Below, in pieces: positions 49,329 to 58,092 of a stretch of 64,000 nt of DNA. Where the stretch lies: positions 1 to 64,000 of the forward strand of contig CAYLKD010000003.1 of the NCBI GenBank assembly GCA_964384345.1, given 5' to 3'. The DNA is from JASLCR01 sp964384345. GTDB taxonomy: Bacteria > Patescibacteriota > Saccharimonadia > Saccharimonadales > Saccharimonadaceae. The translations under genes were made by a program, and so were the position numbers. The notes under the pieces were generated by a model. The model saw nothing but the letters and a program-made list of their open reading frames with translations. It was not told the DNA's origin and searched no databases. Position 1 is the stretch's first letter, and the number at the start of each line of letters is the position of its first letter.

Positions 49329-50033
49329 ATGTACATTAATCCTACCCGTGAGCAATTGCCATTTTACAATCATTTTATGCGTCTGATTAATAACGATGAT
49401 TTCATCATTGATATCGATTTGTTACGCATCTCTAAAGTAGATATTCGCAAGTCCACCTACGAAAATGTAGAAGTAATTGAGATGCTAGATGGCGATGATA
49501 TTGTAAACGGCGATGAAATACCTTCACCACTACATCAAATTATGATGAAGCACAACCTCCCTCTGGTAATGGAAGACTTCATCTATCATTATGTAGCACA
49601 TAATGAGGTTGCTTTGGATAAGTTACGTAATGGAGTGTACATACTCGACCATAAAGCCATGAAAGCTTCAGGCAACAATCGGGATGAAACGCATAATTAT
49701 CAAGCATCGTACATTAATGACGCTATGCAGAATAAATACATAGAGGTTACGCTAGCAATCCCCGTACACGCTACGATTACACAGATAACCGATACTATCG
49801 CACAGCACAAGCAGTTTATAAAGGACAGACAAACGCAGGCAAACGACAATAAGCCTATAAAAAGAGTGAAAGTTTTTCCTGAAAAGATATTACGCGACAA
49901 GGAGATAATGAGACTTTATAAAAAAGGGATCAAGCCAAACGACATTGCAAACGCGTTACTTGGCAGTACAGAGGATCCTTTAACTGGATCCGATATATCA
50001 AAAATTATATATAAACAGAAAAATAAACAGTAA
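49329..50033 (+). CDS. Hypothetical protein with C-terminal HTH-like region
   Basis: A 234-residue protein with no membrane segment. Residues about 190-225 (ILRDKEIMRLYKKGIKPNDIANALLG) resemble a resolvase-type or Hin-like helix-turn-helix. The N-terminal 180 residues are acidic and unrecognised. Its position before the small gene and the recombinase suggests a regulator or accessory factor of the mobile element. Leaderless. Confidence 0.6.
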   Translation: MYINPTREQLPFYNHFMRLINNDDFIIDIDLLRISKVDIRKSTYENVEVIEMLDGDDIVNGDEIPSPLHQIMMKHNLPLVMEDFIYHYVAHNEVALDKLRNGVYILDHKAMKASGNNRDETHNYQASYINDAMQNKYIEVTLAIPVHATITQITDTIAQHKQFIKDRQTQANDNKPIKRVKVFPEKILRDKEIMRLYKKGIKPNDIANALLGSTEDPLTGSDISKIIYKQKNKQ

Positions 50034-50040
50034 ATATCCC

Positions 50041-50060
50041 CTGTAAAGTATCCTTTACAG
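50041..50060. terminator. Hairpin after the 49329 gene
   Basis: Perfect 8-bp arms CTGTAAAG / CTTTACAG (50041-50048 with 50053-50060) around TATC; no strong T run follows. Confidence 0.5.
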
Positions 50061-50205
50061 ATCGATAGATATATTTCATAAGTGTGATATAGTTAAGAGA
50101 GTAGAACAAACAGGCAGCCCACATTTTTATATACGCATTTATGTACATCGGCTCGCACCTATTAGTTCTGAAGTACTAAATAAACTAACAGGCCTCTATA
50201 TGCAT

Positions 50206-50230
50206 GCCCTTTATATAGTAGGGCTTGTTT
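50206..50230 (+). terminator. Possible terminator upstream of the 50262 gene
   Basis: GCCCT/AGGGC (50206-50210 with 50220-50224) followed by TTGTTT. Alternatively part of the recombinase operon leader. Confidence 0.4.
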
Positions 50231-50261
50231 CATATGGGCAAAAATAAGGAGTATGTACACG

Positions 50262-50477
50262 ATGGGTGCAGAAATAAATCGAGAGCTACTGGAGGCTCTA
50301 AACACAACAGGTGAGCTTACACCAATTACAGTAAAAGAAGCTAGGAAGGTACTAGGCCAATCAACTGAGTATAGCTCAGGCGAGACGGTAGCAATGGCGA
50401 TTCTAGATTTCACGGCAATTACGAGAGCATATCTCAGGAATATACCGAAATTTAAAGTTCTAAAAGTTACGGATTAG
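50262..50477 (+). CDS. Small hypothetical protein upstream of recombinase
   Basis: A 71-residue protein (MGAEINRELLEALNTTGELTP ... KFKVLKVTD), helical, no known family. The ATG at 50262 is chosen because AAGGAG (50246-50251) is 10 bases upstream; an ATG at 50253 would be too close. It lies 12 bases before the recombinase and is probably cotranscribed, perhaps as a recombination directionality or regulatory factor; this is inference. Confidence 0.6.
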   Translation: MGAEINRELLEALNTTGELTPITVKEARKVLGQSTEYSSGETVAMAILDFTAITRAYLRNIPKFKVLKVTD

Positions 50478-50489
50478 AGGTATAATTAG

Positions 50490-52061
50490 ATGAGTAAAGG
50501 TTCTAAAAATAATGAAGACATGAGAGCAGTAGCTTACGTACGAGTTTCAAGTAAAGACCAAGTGGATGGCACTAGCCTAGATAGTCAAACTGGCTATTGT
50601 AAACAATATGCAAAAACAAATAACATTGAACTACTCGATGAAAACATATTTCGTGAGGAGGGTGTATCTGCAAAGCTTATAGACCGTCCGAAGCTTGCAG
50701 CCCTGCTTGATTACTGTGCGAAGAATAAAGGCAAAATTACTCACTGTATTATCCATAAAGTCGATAGGCTAGCTCGTAGAAGTGAATACCATCACATCAT
50801 CAAAGCACAGTTAGCGAAGATAGGCATAAAGCTAGTATCAGTCACTGAGCCTATTACTGACGATCCTATGGGAAACTTAATGGAGAGTATGCTTGCAGCG
50901 TTTGCAGAATTTGATAACGAAATTCGTATGGCTCGTACGACTGGCGGTATGATTGCACGACTTGAACAAGGCGCTTGGCCACATGCAGCACCTATAGGTT
51001 ATAAGCGTATAAAGACTGCAACAGGGATTGTAACTATCGAGCCTAACGAAGACGCTCCGAAGATGAAGCAATTACTAGAAGAGTTCTCTACTGGTGCTTA
51101 TACAGTGCAAAATGCTCGTGACTTTGCGTATAAGATCGGTATTCGTAACCGTAAAAATGGGATGCGTACATGGCAGATGATAAAAGATATGTTAGGTAAT
51201 CCACTCTATGCAGGCTTTGTAACATCCGACTACATTGGAGGTAAGCTTATACAAGGCATACACCGACCAATCATCACTGAAGCAACCTACTATCGAAATC
51301 AAGCTATTTTAAACGGTAGTTTGCGTAACTTTAGCCGTTCTGCTGAAGAAGAGTGGCCCTTACGTAGTGGGTTCTTGCAGCATACTTGTGGCAAGCCTAT
51401 GACTGGTAGTTCACCTCGCGGTCGAAGTGGTCCGAGTCCTCGCTATTCGTGTATGTTCTGTAGGGCTAAAGAGCTCGGTATTGCTGTGAGTAAAATGCGT
51501 GAGATAGTACATGGTGACTTTATGGAATTAATGGAGCGTGTACGGCCTACAGAGGACGCTCAGAAGCTGTTTAAGCATATAGTATTACGCGAGTGGAACA
51601 ATGAAACTAGAGACTCTCATAATCTTGCACGTACGCTTGACAATGAGTTGAATGCCTTGCAGGATAAACGCATGAGAACTCTTGATCTGTACATTGATAA
51701 CAAGATTTCCGAAGATGATAAAGACCGTAAGTTATCAGAAGTTGATAACGATATTACCAAGATAGAACTACGCCGTGCAGAGATTACTGACGACATCAAA
51801 GACAAAGAGCAAGTAATAGACAACGCTCTACTGTTTATGAGCAATCCAGCATCATTTTGGAACCTTGCTCCTATAGAGGTCAAACGTCGTATTCAAGATG
51901 CAATATTCCCAGAGGGCTTGGTGTATGACTGTGATACGGGATTTAGAACCGCGAAACTAGCAGAATCTTATCTGTTAATAAAGAAAATAGCCTCCGAAGA
52001 GACTAAAAATCCTATTTTGGTAGCACCGACAAGGCTTGAACTTGTGACCTCAGGCTTATGA
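50490..52061 (+). CDS. Large serine recombinase (integrase) ending in a tRNA gene
   Basis: A 523-residue site-specific recombinase. Resolvase domain (about 11-150) with YVRVSSKDQ (catalytic Ser20) and IHKVDRLARRSEYH; recombinase domain (about 165-270, IGYKRIKTATG and AGFVTSDYIGG); zinc ribbon (QHTCGKPMTGS ... YSCMFC); coiled coil (about 375-455). The size is that of phage-type large serine integrases. The last codons (APTRLELVTSGL) are read from the antisense of the CAU tRNA at 52018: the coding sequence runs 44 bases into it. That places the recombinase at the edge of an integrated element; the natural pre-integration end may be earlier or different. Confidence 0.93.
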   Translation: MSKGSKNNEDMRAVAYVRVSSKDQVDGTSLDSQTGYCKQYAKTNNIELLDENIFREEGVSAKLIDRPKLAALLDYCAKNKGKITHCIIHKVDRLARRSEYHHIIKAQLAKIGIKLVSVTEPITDDPMGNLMESMLAAFAEFDNEIRMARTTGGMIARLEQGAWPHAAPIGYKRIKTATGIVTIEPNEDAPKMKQLLEEFSTGAYTVQNARDFAYKIGIRNRKNGMRTWQMIKDMLGNPLYAGFVTSDYIGGKLIQGIHRPIITEATYYRNQAILNGSLRNFSRSAEEEWPLRSGFLQHTCGKPMTGSSPRGRSGPSPRYSCMFCRAKELGIAVSKMREIVHGDFMELMERVRPTEDAQKLFKHIVLREWNNETRDSHNLARTLDNELNALQDKRMRTLDLYIDNKISEDDKDRKLSEVDNDITKIELRRAEITDDIKDKEQVIDNALLFMSNPASFWNLAPIEVKRRIQDAIFPEGLVYDCDTGFRTAKLAESYLLIKKIASEETKNPILVAPTRLELVTSGL

Positions 52062-52094
52062 GTCCTGCGCTCTAACCAGCTGAGCTACGGTGCC
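52018..52094 (-). tRNA. tRNA with CAU anticodon (Met elongator or Ile2)
   Basis: Complete cloverleaf on the minus strand: acceptor GGCACCG / CGGTGCT, D arm GCTC-AGCTGGTTA-GAGC, anticodon stem CAGGA with loop CTCATAA, T arm with AAGTTCAAGCCTT, discriminator A and encoded CCA. Its 3' half lies under the end of the serine recombinase gene. Likely the attachment site of the element to its left. Confidence 0.9.
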
Positions 52095-52145
52095 ACACTT
52101 GACTGATTGTACCAAATAGTTGTGTTGATTTCCAGGGGTGACCTG

Positions 52146-52619
52146 CTACTGATTTTGCTGTGCCAATTTGTAGAGTACGGTTATGTACGCTGACAGCTCA
52201 TCTCGAGTAATATGACCATCTTTATATAATGCAGCTCGTAAATGATCACGTAGCCCATCTTCAATTTCACCTATAGTAGAAATGTAACTCGGTGCTATAG
52301 ATACTAACTTGATACGACTATCGCCACTATGTGTGATTTTATTTACTATACGTTTACTCTCGAGAAGACTAATTGTATTAGTGATGTATGGCAGCGTCGT
52401 ATTCATCCGTCGCATCAAATCAGACAGACGCACGCCAGAAGTACCAGCATCATAGATAGATCCAATCATAAACCACTGCATAGAAGAGAGACCATAACGA
52501 AGTAGGTAATCGGAAGTAACGCGGTTGAGCACTCGGTGAGCGGATGACTGAACAATACCAGACTGGTAGGTGGTAATCTGGGAAATATCTCTTTTTTCTG
52601 AATGTGTTGACTTTGTCAT
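52146..52619 (-). CDS. MarR-family transcriptional regulator
   Basis: About 157 residues. Winged-helix region LSSMQWFMIGSIYDAGTSGVRLSDLMRRMNTTLPYITNTISLLESKRIV, with the wing HSGDSRIKLVSI; flanking helices for dimerisation. The start at 52619 is preferred over an in-frame ATG 16 codons upstream because TATTAT on the minus strand ends 7 nt before it. MarR proteins respond to small ligands, oxidants or metals. It is divergent from the redox/copper cluster and may repress it; a 10-bp palindrome lies at its promoter. Confidence 0.85.
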   Translation of the reverse strand: MTKSTHSEKRDISQITTYQSGIVQSSAHRVLNRVTSDYLLRYGLSSMQWFMIGSIYDAGTSGVRLSDLMRRMNTTLPYITNTISLLESKRIVNKITHSGDSRIKLVSIAPSYISTIGEIEDGLRDHLRAALYKDGHITRDELSAYITVLYKLAQQNQ

Positions 52620-52626
52620 CCTACTT

Positions 52627-52640
52627 ATAATACTATAGTA
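52627..52640. promoter_or_regulatory. Palindrome at the marR-like promoter
   Basis: TACTATAGTA (52631-52640), perfectly palindromic, next to TATTAT (minus strand, complement of 52627-52632). It is a candidate MarR operator for self-repression. Confidence 0.5.
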
Positions 52641-52718
52641 AACAGTTAAGTTTGTAAAGTTAATCAATTACGATACTTACCGACCTAGCTGCCGAATTAA
52701 TATAACAAGGAGGATTCT

Positions 52719-53411
52719 ATGGAATCTAATAGTAAAGCAGGAATCGCCGTCGCCGCTGTAGTAGCCCTACTCGTTGGTGGTGCTGGTGGATACCTTATAT
52801 CATCAAACATGCACAACGACGACCATATGGACATGAAAAGTACATCTGTGTCTGAAAGCAAACCAAACAGCATGACCAAAGCAGCAGACTTGCGCTCAAC
52901 ACTCGTCGGATTTGGCGTCGAGCACATGGACTTGACCTACGCAGCAGTAGCAGCGACTCTTAATGGCTCACCAAGTGCAAAAGCTGATGGTGCTGACCTA
53001 TATAAGAATGGTACTGATCTTGGTGCAGCAGTTGGCAGCATCTATGGTAAAGACGCAGAAACAACATTTAACAAGGTATGGAAACTACACCTTGATGAGT
53101 TTGTAAACTACGCTGTTGCCGCAAGTAAGAGTGACGAAGCTGGGAAGAAAACAGCACTTGATTCTATCGACGCTAACTACACAAAACCACTTGCAGCATA
53201 CCTTGCCAAAGCTAACCCGAACCTACCTGAAGACGCATTGTACCAAGGTTTAAAGAGTCACGTTGATATGACAGCTGTCATGATCGACGACGAAGCCAAG
53301 GGTGACTTTGACGCAGCAACAAAGCTCCGTAACGACGGTGCAGATCACCTTAGCGAACTATTCTCAACGCTTGCCGACGGCATCGTAAAACAGTTCCCTG
53401 AAAAATTCTAA
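52719..53411 (+). CDS. Anchored His/Met-rich helical protein
   Basis: A 230-residue protein: one N-terminal helix (about 8-29), a His/Met/Asp cluster (NMHNDDHMDM) that could bind copper, and a helical ectodomain of two repeated segments, each with a His-x-Asp (GVEHMDLTYAAV, and SHVDMTAVM) and ending FSTLADGIVKQFPEKF. The layout resembles an exported four-helix-bundle family of unknown function present in Firmicutes, as I recall it. Shine-Dalgarno AAGGAGG. Followed by a strong terminator. Linked with the cupredoxin gene. Confidence 0.75.
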   Translation: MESNSKAGIAVAAVVALLVGGAGGYLISSNMHNDDHMDMKSTSVSESKPNSMTKAADLRSTLVGFGVEHMDLTYAAVAATLNGSPSAKADGADLYKNGTDLGAAVGSIYGKDAETTFNKVWKLHLDEFVNYAVAASKSDEAGKKTALDSIDANYTKPLAAYLAKANPNLPEDALYQGLKSHVDMTAVMIDDEAKGDFDAATKLRNDGADHLSELFSTLADGIVKQFPEKF

Positions 53412-53441
53412 TATATACGAATACTAGAATAGCTAATTGAT

Positions 53442-53478
53442 AATGGGGTAGACTGTGAACAGATCAGTCTACCCCATT
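53442..53478 (+). terminator. Intrinsic terminator after the 52719 gene
   Basis: 14-bp perfect stem (53442-53455 with 53465-53478; AATGGGGTAGACTG and its complement), loop of 9. It separates the His/Met-rich gene from the cupredoxin gene. Confidence 0.85.
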
Positions 53479-53500
53479 TCAGAAATAAGAAAGAAGCAGT

Positions 53501-53929
53501 ATGAAGAATAAAACTCCACTCATTGTCATTGGCATTATCGTACTCGCTGGTATTATTGGTGCCGTAGCCTATGGCATGAATCAGAATAAATCCGATGACA
53601 TGAGCACGATGGACATGTCAAAAGATTCCAGTAAATCCTCAAGCAGTGACAGCATGACGGCAAAAGATGCAGTCAGTACTGACAGCGTCGCGATCGAAAA
53701 CTTTGATTTTACTCCAGCTACCATTACGGTAAAAAAGGGCACGATGGTTACTTGGACGAACAAAGACAGTGTACAGCACAATGTTGTTGGTGATGACTAC
53801 AATAAACTCAATGGAAAATTGATCGCAAAAGGTGAATCGTTTAGCTTCAAATTTGACGAAGCTGGTACCTATGCGTATCACTGTAGTCCGCACCCATACA
53901 TGAAGGGAACAGTGATCGTCACTGAATAA
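53501..53929 (+). CDS. Membrane-anchored cupredoxin (plastocyanin-like)
   Basis: A 142-residue type-1 copper protein. N-terminal helix (about 7-26), a Ser/Asp/Met linker, and a cupredoxin domain (about 62-142). Copper ligands are His93 (SVQHNVV), Cys128, His131 and Met134 in YHCSPHPYMKG, the full plastocyanin set. It would carry electrons or copper outside the membrane, perhaps to the ferric-reductase-like protein that follows after 4 bases. Ribosome site AAGAAAG. Confidence 0.9.
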   Translation: MKNKTPLIVIGIIVLAGIIGAVAYGMNQNKSDDMSTMDMSKDSSKSSSSDSMTAKDAVSTDSVAIENFDFTPATITVKKGTMVTWTNKDSVQHNVVGDDYNKLNGKLIAKGESFSFKFDEAGTYAYHCSPHPYMKGTVIVTE

Positions 53930-53933
53930 CGCT

Positions 53934-55301
53934 ATGAAACTTCGCGTACGACTATTTGACGGAACGATCACGCTAGCGCAGCAGCTAATCACATTGCTAT
54001 GGGCAGGGCTGCTGATCGCAGTTGTTCTGATATGGTCAACAACCTCGTTACCGCTCCTTGGCAATGGTTTATCGTCGACATTGCTCTCGATGGGCCATTT
54101 GCTTGGGCTGCTTGCTACGTTTGCCGCCTTGACACAGTTTATGTTGATGGGGCGAATTGCGTGGATAGAACGAGCATTTGGACTTGATAGATTAGCAAGC
54201 TTCCACCGACTCAACGGCTACGTAGCAATTATTTCGATGCTGCTGCATGCAGTCGTGATAGTCGCTAGTTATTCGGTCGCAAGCGGACGGAACTATTTTG
54301 CTGAATACCTAAATGTCGTGTTTACCTATGAAGATGTGAAGCAAGCGGTAATCGCGCAGGTGTTATTTATCGCAGTCATAGTCAGCTCAATATATATAGC
54401 TCGTCGGCGTTTGTCATTTGAAAATTGGTACTACGTGCATCTGAGTGCATATGCTGCCATTGTACTTGCATCACTCCATCAGTTTACAATCGGTACGAGT
54501 TTTCTTAGTTCAGCAACTGCTCGGTACTTTTGGCTTGGGTTATATGTATTTGTAGCTGCAAATTTGCTCATTTGGCGATTTGGATTACCTATTTTCCGTT
54601 TCATGAAATATGATTTTAAAATTGCAAAAATTGAACCTGAAACTCCTACAGTTACAAGCGTATACATTTCAGCAAAATCTTTATCACGTTTAAAGATACT
54701 ACCTGGTCAATTTGTCCTCGTGCGTATTCTAACGAAAGACCTCTGGCGGCAAGAACATCCATTCACTGTCTCGTACGTAGCAAAAAACAATCAGCTTCGG
54801 CTAAGCATCCGAGCTGTCGGTGACTATACAAATGAAATTGCCGCTTTGCAGGCTGGATCACGAGTGGTTATTTCTGGACCATTTGGTCGGTTCACCTCCG
54901 ATGTAATGACAACAGACAAACAGCTACTCATCGCCGGTGGTATCGGCATAACGCCGATTCGCGCACTGGCCGAACAGTCAGCCGGTGACGATACTGATGC
55001 CGTTGTGCTTTATAGCAACAGGGACATCACTGACGTACCGCTACGTGCTGAGCTCGATGAAATTGCACAGGGCTCATCGGTGTCTGTGCAGTACATATAT
55101 AGCGACGCGGCGCCAAGTGCAAGCTATACCATTGGCCGGATCGATAAGCAGTATATTGTCGACAACGTACCAGACGTCCATGAACGTGATATCTATGTCT
55201 GTGGGCCACCAGCTATGATGAGTGCGATAGTTGCTATTCTGCACGAGTTGGGTGTCGCTCACGAACAAATTCATTACGAAGTATTTTCACTTCATCCCTA
55301 A
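53934..55301 (+). CDS. Ferric reductase-like transmembrane oxidoreductase
   Basis: A 455-residue protein with a six-helix heme-binding ferric_reduct domain (about 15-215; conserved His in RLNGYVAIISMLLHAVVI and SAYAAIVLASLHQF) and a cytoplasmic flavin/NAD(P)H module (about 225-455) with HPFTVSYVAKNN, GPFGRFTSDV, LIAGGIGITPIRALAEQS and CGPPAMM. It moves electrons from NAD(P)H through FAD and hemes across the membrane, to metals or to an exported partner. The cupredoxin directly upstream is a good candidate partner. Confidence 0.9.
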   Translation: MKLRVRLFDGTITLAQQLITLLWAGLLIAVVLIWSTTSLPLLGNGLSSTLLSMGHLLGLLATFAALTQFMLMGRIAWIERAFGLDRLASFHRLNGYVAIISMLLHAVVIVASYSVASGRNYFAEYLNVVFTYEDVKQAVIAQVLFIAVIVSSIYIARRRLSFENWYYVHLSAYAAIVLASLHQFTIGTSFLSSATARYFWLGLYVFVAANLLIWRFGLPIFRFMKYDFKIAKIEPETPTVTSVYISAKSLSRLKILPGQFVLVRILTKDLWRQEHPFTVSYVAKNNQLRLSIRAVGDYTNEIAALQAGSRVVISGPFGRFTSDVMTTDKQLLIAGGIGITPIRALAEQSAGDDTDAVVLYSNRDITDVPLRAELDEIAQGSSVSVQYIYSDAAPSASYTIGRIDKQYIVDNVPDVHERDIYVCGPPAMMSAIVAILHELGVAHEQIHYEVFSLHP

Positions 55302-55320
55302 TACGTAAAGGAGTTATATA

Positions 55321-55521
55321 ATGCAACAAATCTTTTATCTTGCACACGCAGGGCACATTCATACTGACAGTTCTACGACTGGTACGCATGCATTGAACCT
55401 TGGATTTCTATTGACTGTGATGGCAGCCGCAGCAGTAATTACGGTAGCAGTTTTAGTAATTCGTAATAAACGTTCAGTAAAATTAAATGCCCAAAGAGCT
55501 ACGCATAAAGAGCGACGATGA
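55321..55521 (+). CDS. Small His-rich membrane protein
   Basis: A 66-residue protein with an N-terminal His cluster (YLAHAGHIHTDSS), a single helix (about 27-49) and a basic tail. Ribosome site AAAGGAG. It overlaps the next gene by 4 bases (ATGA). The His-rich start could bind copper or iron; this is inference. Confidence 0.7.
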   Translation: MQQIFYLAHAGHIHTDSSTTGTHALNLGFLLTVMAAAAVITVAVLVIRNKRSVKLNAQRATHKERR

Positions 55522-56291
55522 AGCATACACCAATCTTATATAGTGAAGTTCATGGAAATGGGCCTTTGGTAGTTTTGCTTCATGGATTTTTATCATCGTC
55601 TCGCTACTGGCGTAAGGTACGAGAACTAGTTGATCAAAACTACCGCGTCATTGCTATGGATTTGCTCGGTTTTGGCAATTCTCCGAAACCACATCGCGGT
55701 ACGTATGATTATGAAGAGCATATTGCAGCAATCAATTCTACGCTGAGACATCACAATGTTAGTGCCAAATTTACGATTGTAGGCCATTCGATGGGATCAC
55801 TTATAGCGCTCCGCTACGCGAATCTCTATCCACACCGTGTTCGCAAGCTAGTGCTAGTCAATGTTCCCGCTATGCTTGATGTTGAGGAGTTACGACGCGA
55901 GTTTATACTCGGTAGCCGCATTAACCAATGGGGGCTCGGTAAATACCGTACGGGAATAACGTGGACAGTTATGAAACTTTTATACCGACTACGGTGGCTT
56001 CCTCAGCAGCGGCGTGAATATTTACGACAAAACAAAGATTTTTTTCGCCACACGGCGGCCTCGCGTTTACGGTCTTTTTACAATATCATCGGTAAAAATT
56101 ATTTGCGCACCGACCTTAAAGACGTCAGTGTTCCGACGGTATTGTTATCGGGACGGGATGATAAGCCCGTGTATCTAAAAAATCTATCTGACAAGTTACA
56201 ACTTGGTCCTCATGTTGTTCATCACATCATACCTACAGGGCACCGCATACCGTACTTTATGCCACAGCGAATCGTTGATGAAATATACTAG
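55518..56291 (+). CDS. Alpha/beta-fold hydrolase
   Basis: A 257-residue hydrolase. The oxyanion stretch VVLLHGFLSSSRYW, the nucleophile elbow GHSMGSL (Ser), the acid in LLSGRDDKPVY and the His in PTGHRIPYFM complete the triad. No signal peptide, so it should be cytoplasmic. Substrate unknown. Coupled to the small His-rich membrane gene, so it is part of the redox cluster operon, though its role there is unclear. Confidence 0.9.
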   Translation: MKHTPILYSEVHGNGPLVVLLHGFLSSSRYWRKVRELVDQNYRVIAMDLLGFGNSPKPHRGTYDYEEHIAAINSTLRHHNVSAKFTIVGHSMGSLIALRYANLYPHRVRKLVLVNVPAMLDVEELRREFILGSRINQWGLGKYRTGITWTVMKLLYRLRWLPQQRREYLRQNKDFFRHTAASRLRSFYNIIGKNYLRTDLKDVSVPTVLLSGRDDKPVYLKNLSDKLQLGPHVVHHIIPTGHRIPYFMPQRIVDEIY

Positions 56292-56339
56292 GTAGGTAAT
56301 GATGATTCACGTGATTTATGCTCATAGGATGCTACGCTA

Positions 56340-58043
56340 ATGCTTTTTGGATTCCTTGCGTTTCTTGCTGGAGCCATCACGGTATTTGCACCCTGTGTTT
56401 TACCGCTTCTTCCTGTTATTATTGGTGGTTCTGTAAGTGGTAAAACACGCGACAAGCGTCGACCATTGATTATAGCCGCGAGTCTCGCTGTTTCATTGCT
56501 CATTTTTACGCTATTGCTCAAAGCAACGACGCTGCTTATCAATGTGCCGCCGCAGTTTTTCACGATTATCAGCGGCAGTATAGTGATCCTACTGGGACTC
56601 CTGCTATTATTCCCTACCATGTATGACAAACTGATTCTTTTGCTTAATCTTCAGCCGATGAGTCAGCGGCTCTTAGCAAAAAGCACCGGCAAGGGTGCCA
56701 CGATTAACGCAGTAATTGTTGGCGCAGCACTTGGGCCCGTTTTTTCGAGTTGTAGTCCCGTCTATGCTTACATTGTCGCTACTATTTTGCCAGTGAATTT
56801 GAGCATGGCTATACTGTATATGCTGTGGTACATAGTGGGGCTAAGTACCATGCTGCTATTAATTGGCTATCTCGGGCAGCGACTAATCGGGCGAATTAAA
56901 TTTCTGGCAAATCCCACCGGCTGGTTTATGCGAACAATTGCCGTCATGTTTGTCGCCGTCGGTTTGTTAATTATTACAGGATATGACAAACAACTCCAAC
57001 TATACATATCAGAAAAAACACCATTTAACTTTGATTCAATCTCATCGCAACTGATTCCACGTAACGCGTCAGCTCAAATTATCAGTGATGGTGTGCTCAA
57101 CGTTGCGCCATATCCCGCACCTGATTTTGCTGGCATCACGAGTTGGCTCAATACCAAACCGCTACAGCTGAGTGAGCTGCGCGGTAAAGTCGTGTTGGTG
57201 GATTTTTTTACGTATAGCTGCATCAACTGTATCCGTACGCAACCATATCTCAAGCAGTGGTATGACAACTACAAAGATAGTGGTTTTGAAATAATCGGTG
57301 TACACGCGCCAGAATTTGCTTTTGAAAAAGTAACAAGTAATGTGGCAGATGCGGTGAAAAAGGCTGGTCTTACCTACCCGGTTGCACTGGATAACAATTT
57401 TTCGACCTGGAACGCATACGATAATAAATACTGGCCCGCAAGTTATTTGATTGATCAAAACGGCAATGTGCGGCGGTATCATGCAGGTGAAGGCGATTAT
57501 AAAGAAACTGAAGAAGCTATACGCACACTTCTACAAGAAAAAGGCGCTTACGTGCCTGCTCCAATTACTGCTTCAACAAACGATTCGATCAGGCTATCAA
57601 ATAAGCAAACGCCAGAAACGTACCTTGGCTTGGACCGCGCCAGTATGTACGTTGGTGCTACAGCATTTGGTCGAGGCACACGTGTCTTTACGCCGGCCAC
57701 TGTAACCCAAGTAAATCAATGGACGTTAGGCGGCGAATGGACAATCGCTCCTGAAGGCATAAGGGCAGGTAAGAGAGCCTTGCTACAGATTCGCGTTGCG
57801 GCGAAAGACGTGTATCTTGTCACCGGCAATCAAAATAATGGAGCAACAATTAACGTCAGTCTTAATTCCACACCTATTAGTCAAAAAGGTGCTGGTGGTG
57901 TAGATATACGCGACTCGTTGTTGACGCTAGAAAAAGCCCGTCTATACAGCGTTGCAACATTTAATGAGTTTACTACCGATGCGCTACTGACGTTTCAGGT
58001 TCCACCTGGCGTACAACTCAATGCGTTTACCTTTGGAAGTTAG
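56340..58043 (+). CDS. DipZ-like CcdA-thioredoxin fusion
   Basis: A 567-residue fusion. The N-terminal CcdA/DsbD-like membrane domain (1-210, with redox Cys in VFAPCVLPLLP and VFSSCSPVYAY) passes electrons across the membrane; the middle is a TlpA/DipZ redoxin domain (about 255-400) with active site YSCINCIRTQPYL; the C-terminal 130 residues form the DipZ-type carbohydrate-binding-like domain. It mirrors mycobacterial DipZ. It supplies reducing power to exported thiols, complementing the DsbA-like oxidase at 17452 and the electron carriers of this cluster. Confidence 0.93.
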   Translation: MLFGFLAFLAGAITVFAPCVLPLLPVIIGGSVSGKTRDKRRPLIIAASLAVSLLIFTLLLKATTLLINVPPQFFTIISGSIVILLGLLLLFPTMYDKLILLLNLQPMSQRLLAKSTGKGATINAVIVGAALGPVFSSCSPVYAYIVATILPVNLSMAILYMLWYIVGLSTMLLLIGYLGQRLIGRIKFLANPTGWFMRTIAVMFVAVGLLIITGYDKQLQLYISEKTPFNFDSISSQLIPRNASAQIISDGVLNVAPYPAPDFAGITSWLNTKPLQLSELRGKVVLVDFFTYSCINCIRTQPYLKQWYDNYKDSGFEIIGVHAPEFAFEKVTSNVADAVKKAGLTYPVALDNNFSTWNAYDNKYWPASYLIDQNGNVRRYHAGEGDYKETEEAIRTLLQEKGAYVPAPITASTNDSIRLSNKQTPETYLGLDRASMYVGATAFGRGTRVFTPATVTQVNQWTLGGEWTIAPEGIRAGKRALLQIRVAAKDVYLVTGNQNNGATINVSLNSTPISQKGAGGVDIRDSLLTLEKARLYSVATFNEFTTDALLTFQVPPGVQLNAFTFGS

Positions 58044-58092
58044 TTGGAATAGTCATTTGCGCGCATTGAATATATAGACGTATACTGTAGCT

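Larger units (their letters stand above)
44571..52061. mobile_element. Accessory block with defence-like genes and serine recombinase
   Basis: A segment from the SinR-like gene to the recombinase is AT-rich in part (16 of 60 G+C in a line at 47401, within the HNH gene), has loosely spaced genes, and ends with a large serine recombinase whose last codons lie in a tRNA gene. Cargo: Cas2-like protein, AAA+RloB pair, membrane HNH nuclease, secreted protein, HTH-like protein. I found no clear second copy of the tRNA end on the left side, so the boundaries are provisional. Confidence 0.5.

Noticed and set aside
43602..50490. Left attachment repeat matching the tRNA 3' end
   Set aside because: I scanned by eye for copies of the tRNA end and found none convincing, so the left boundary stays open.
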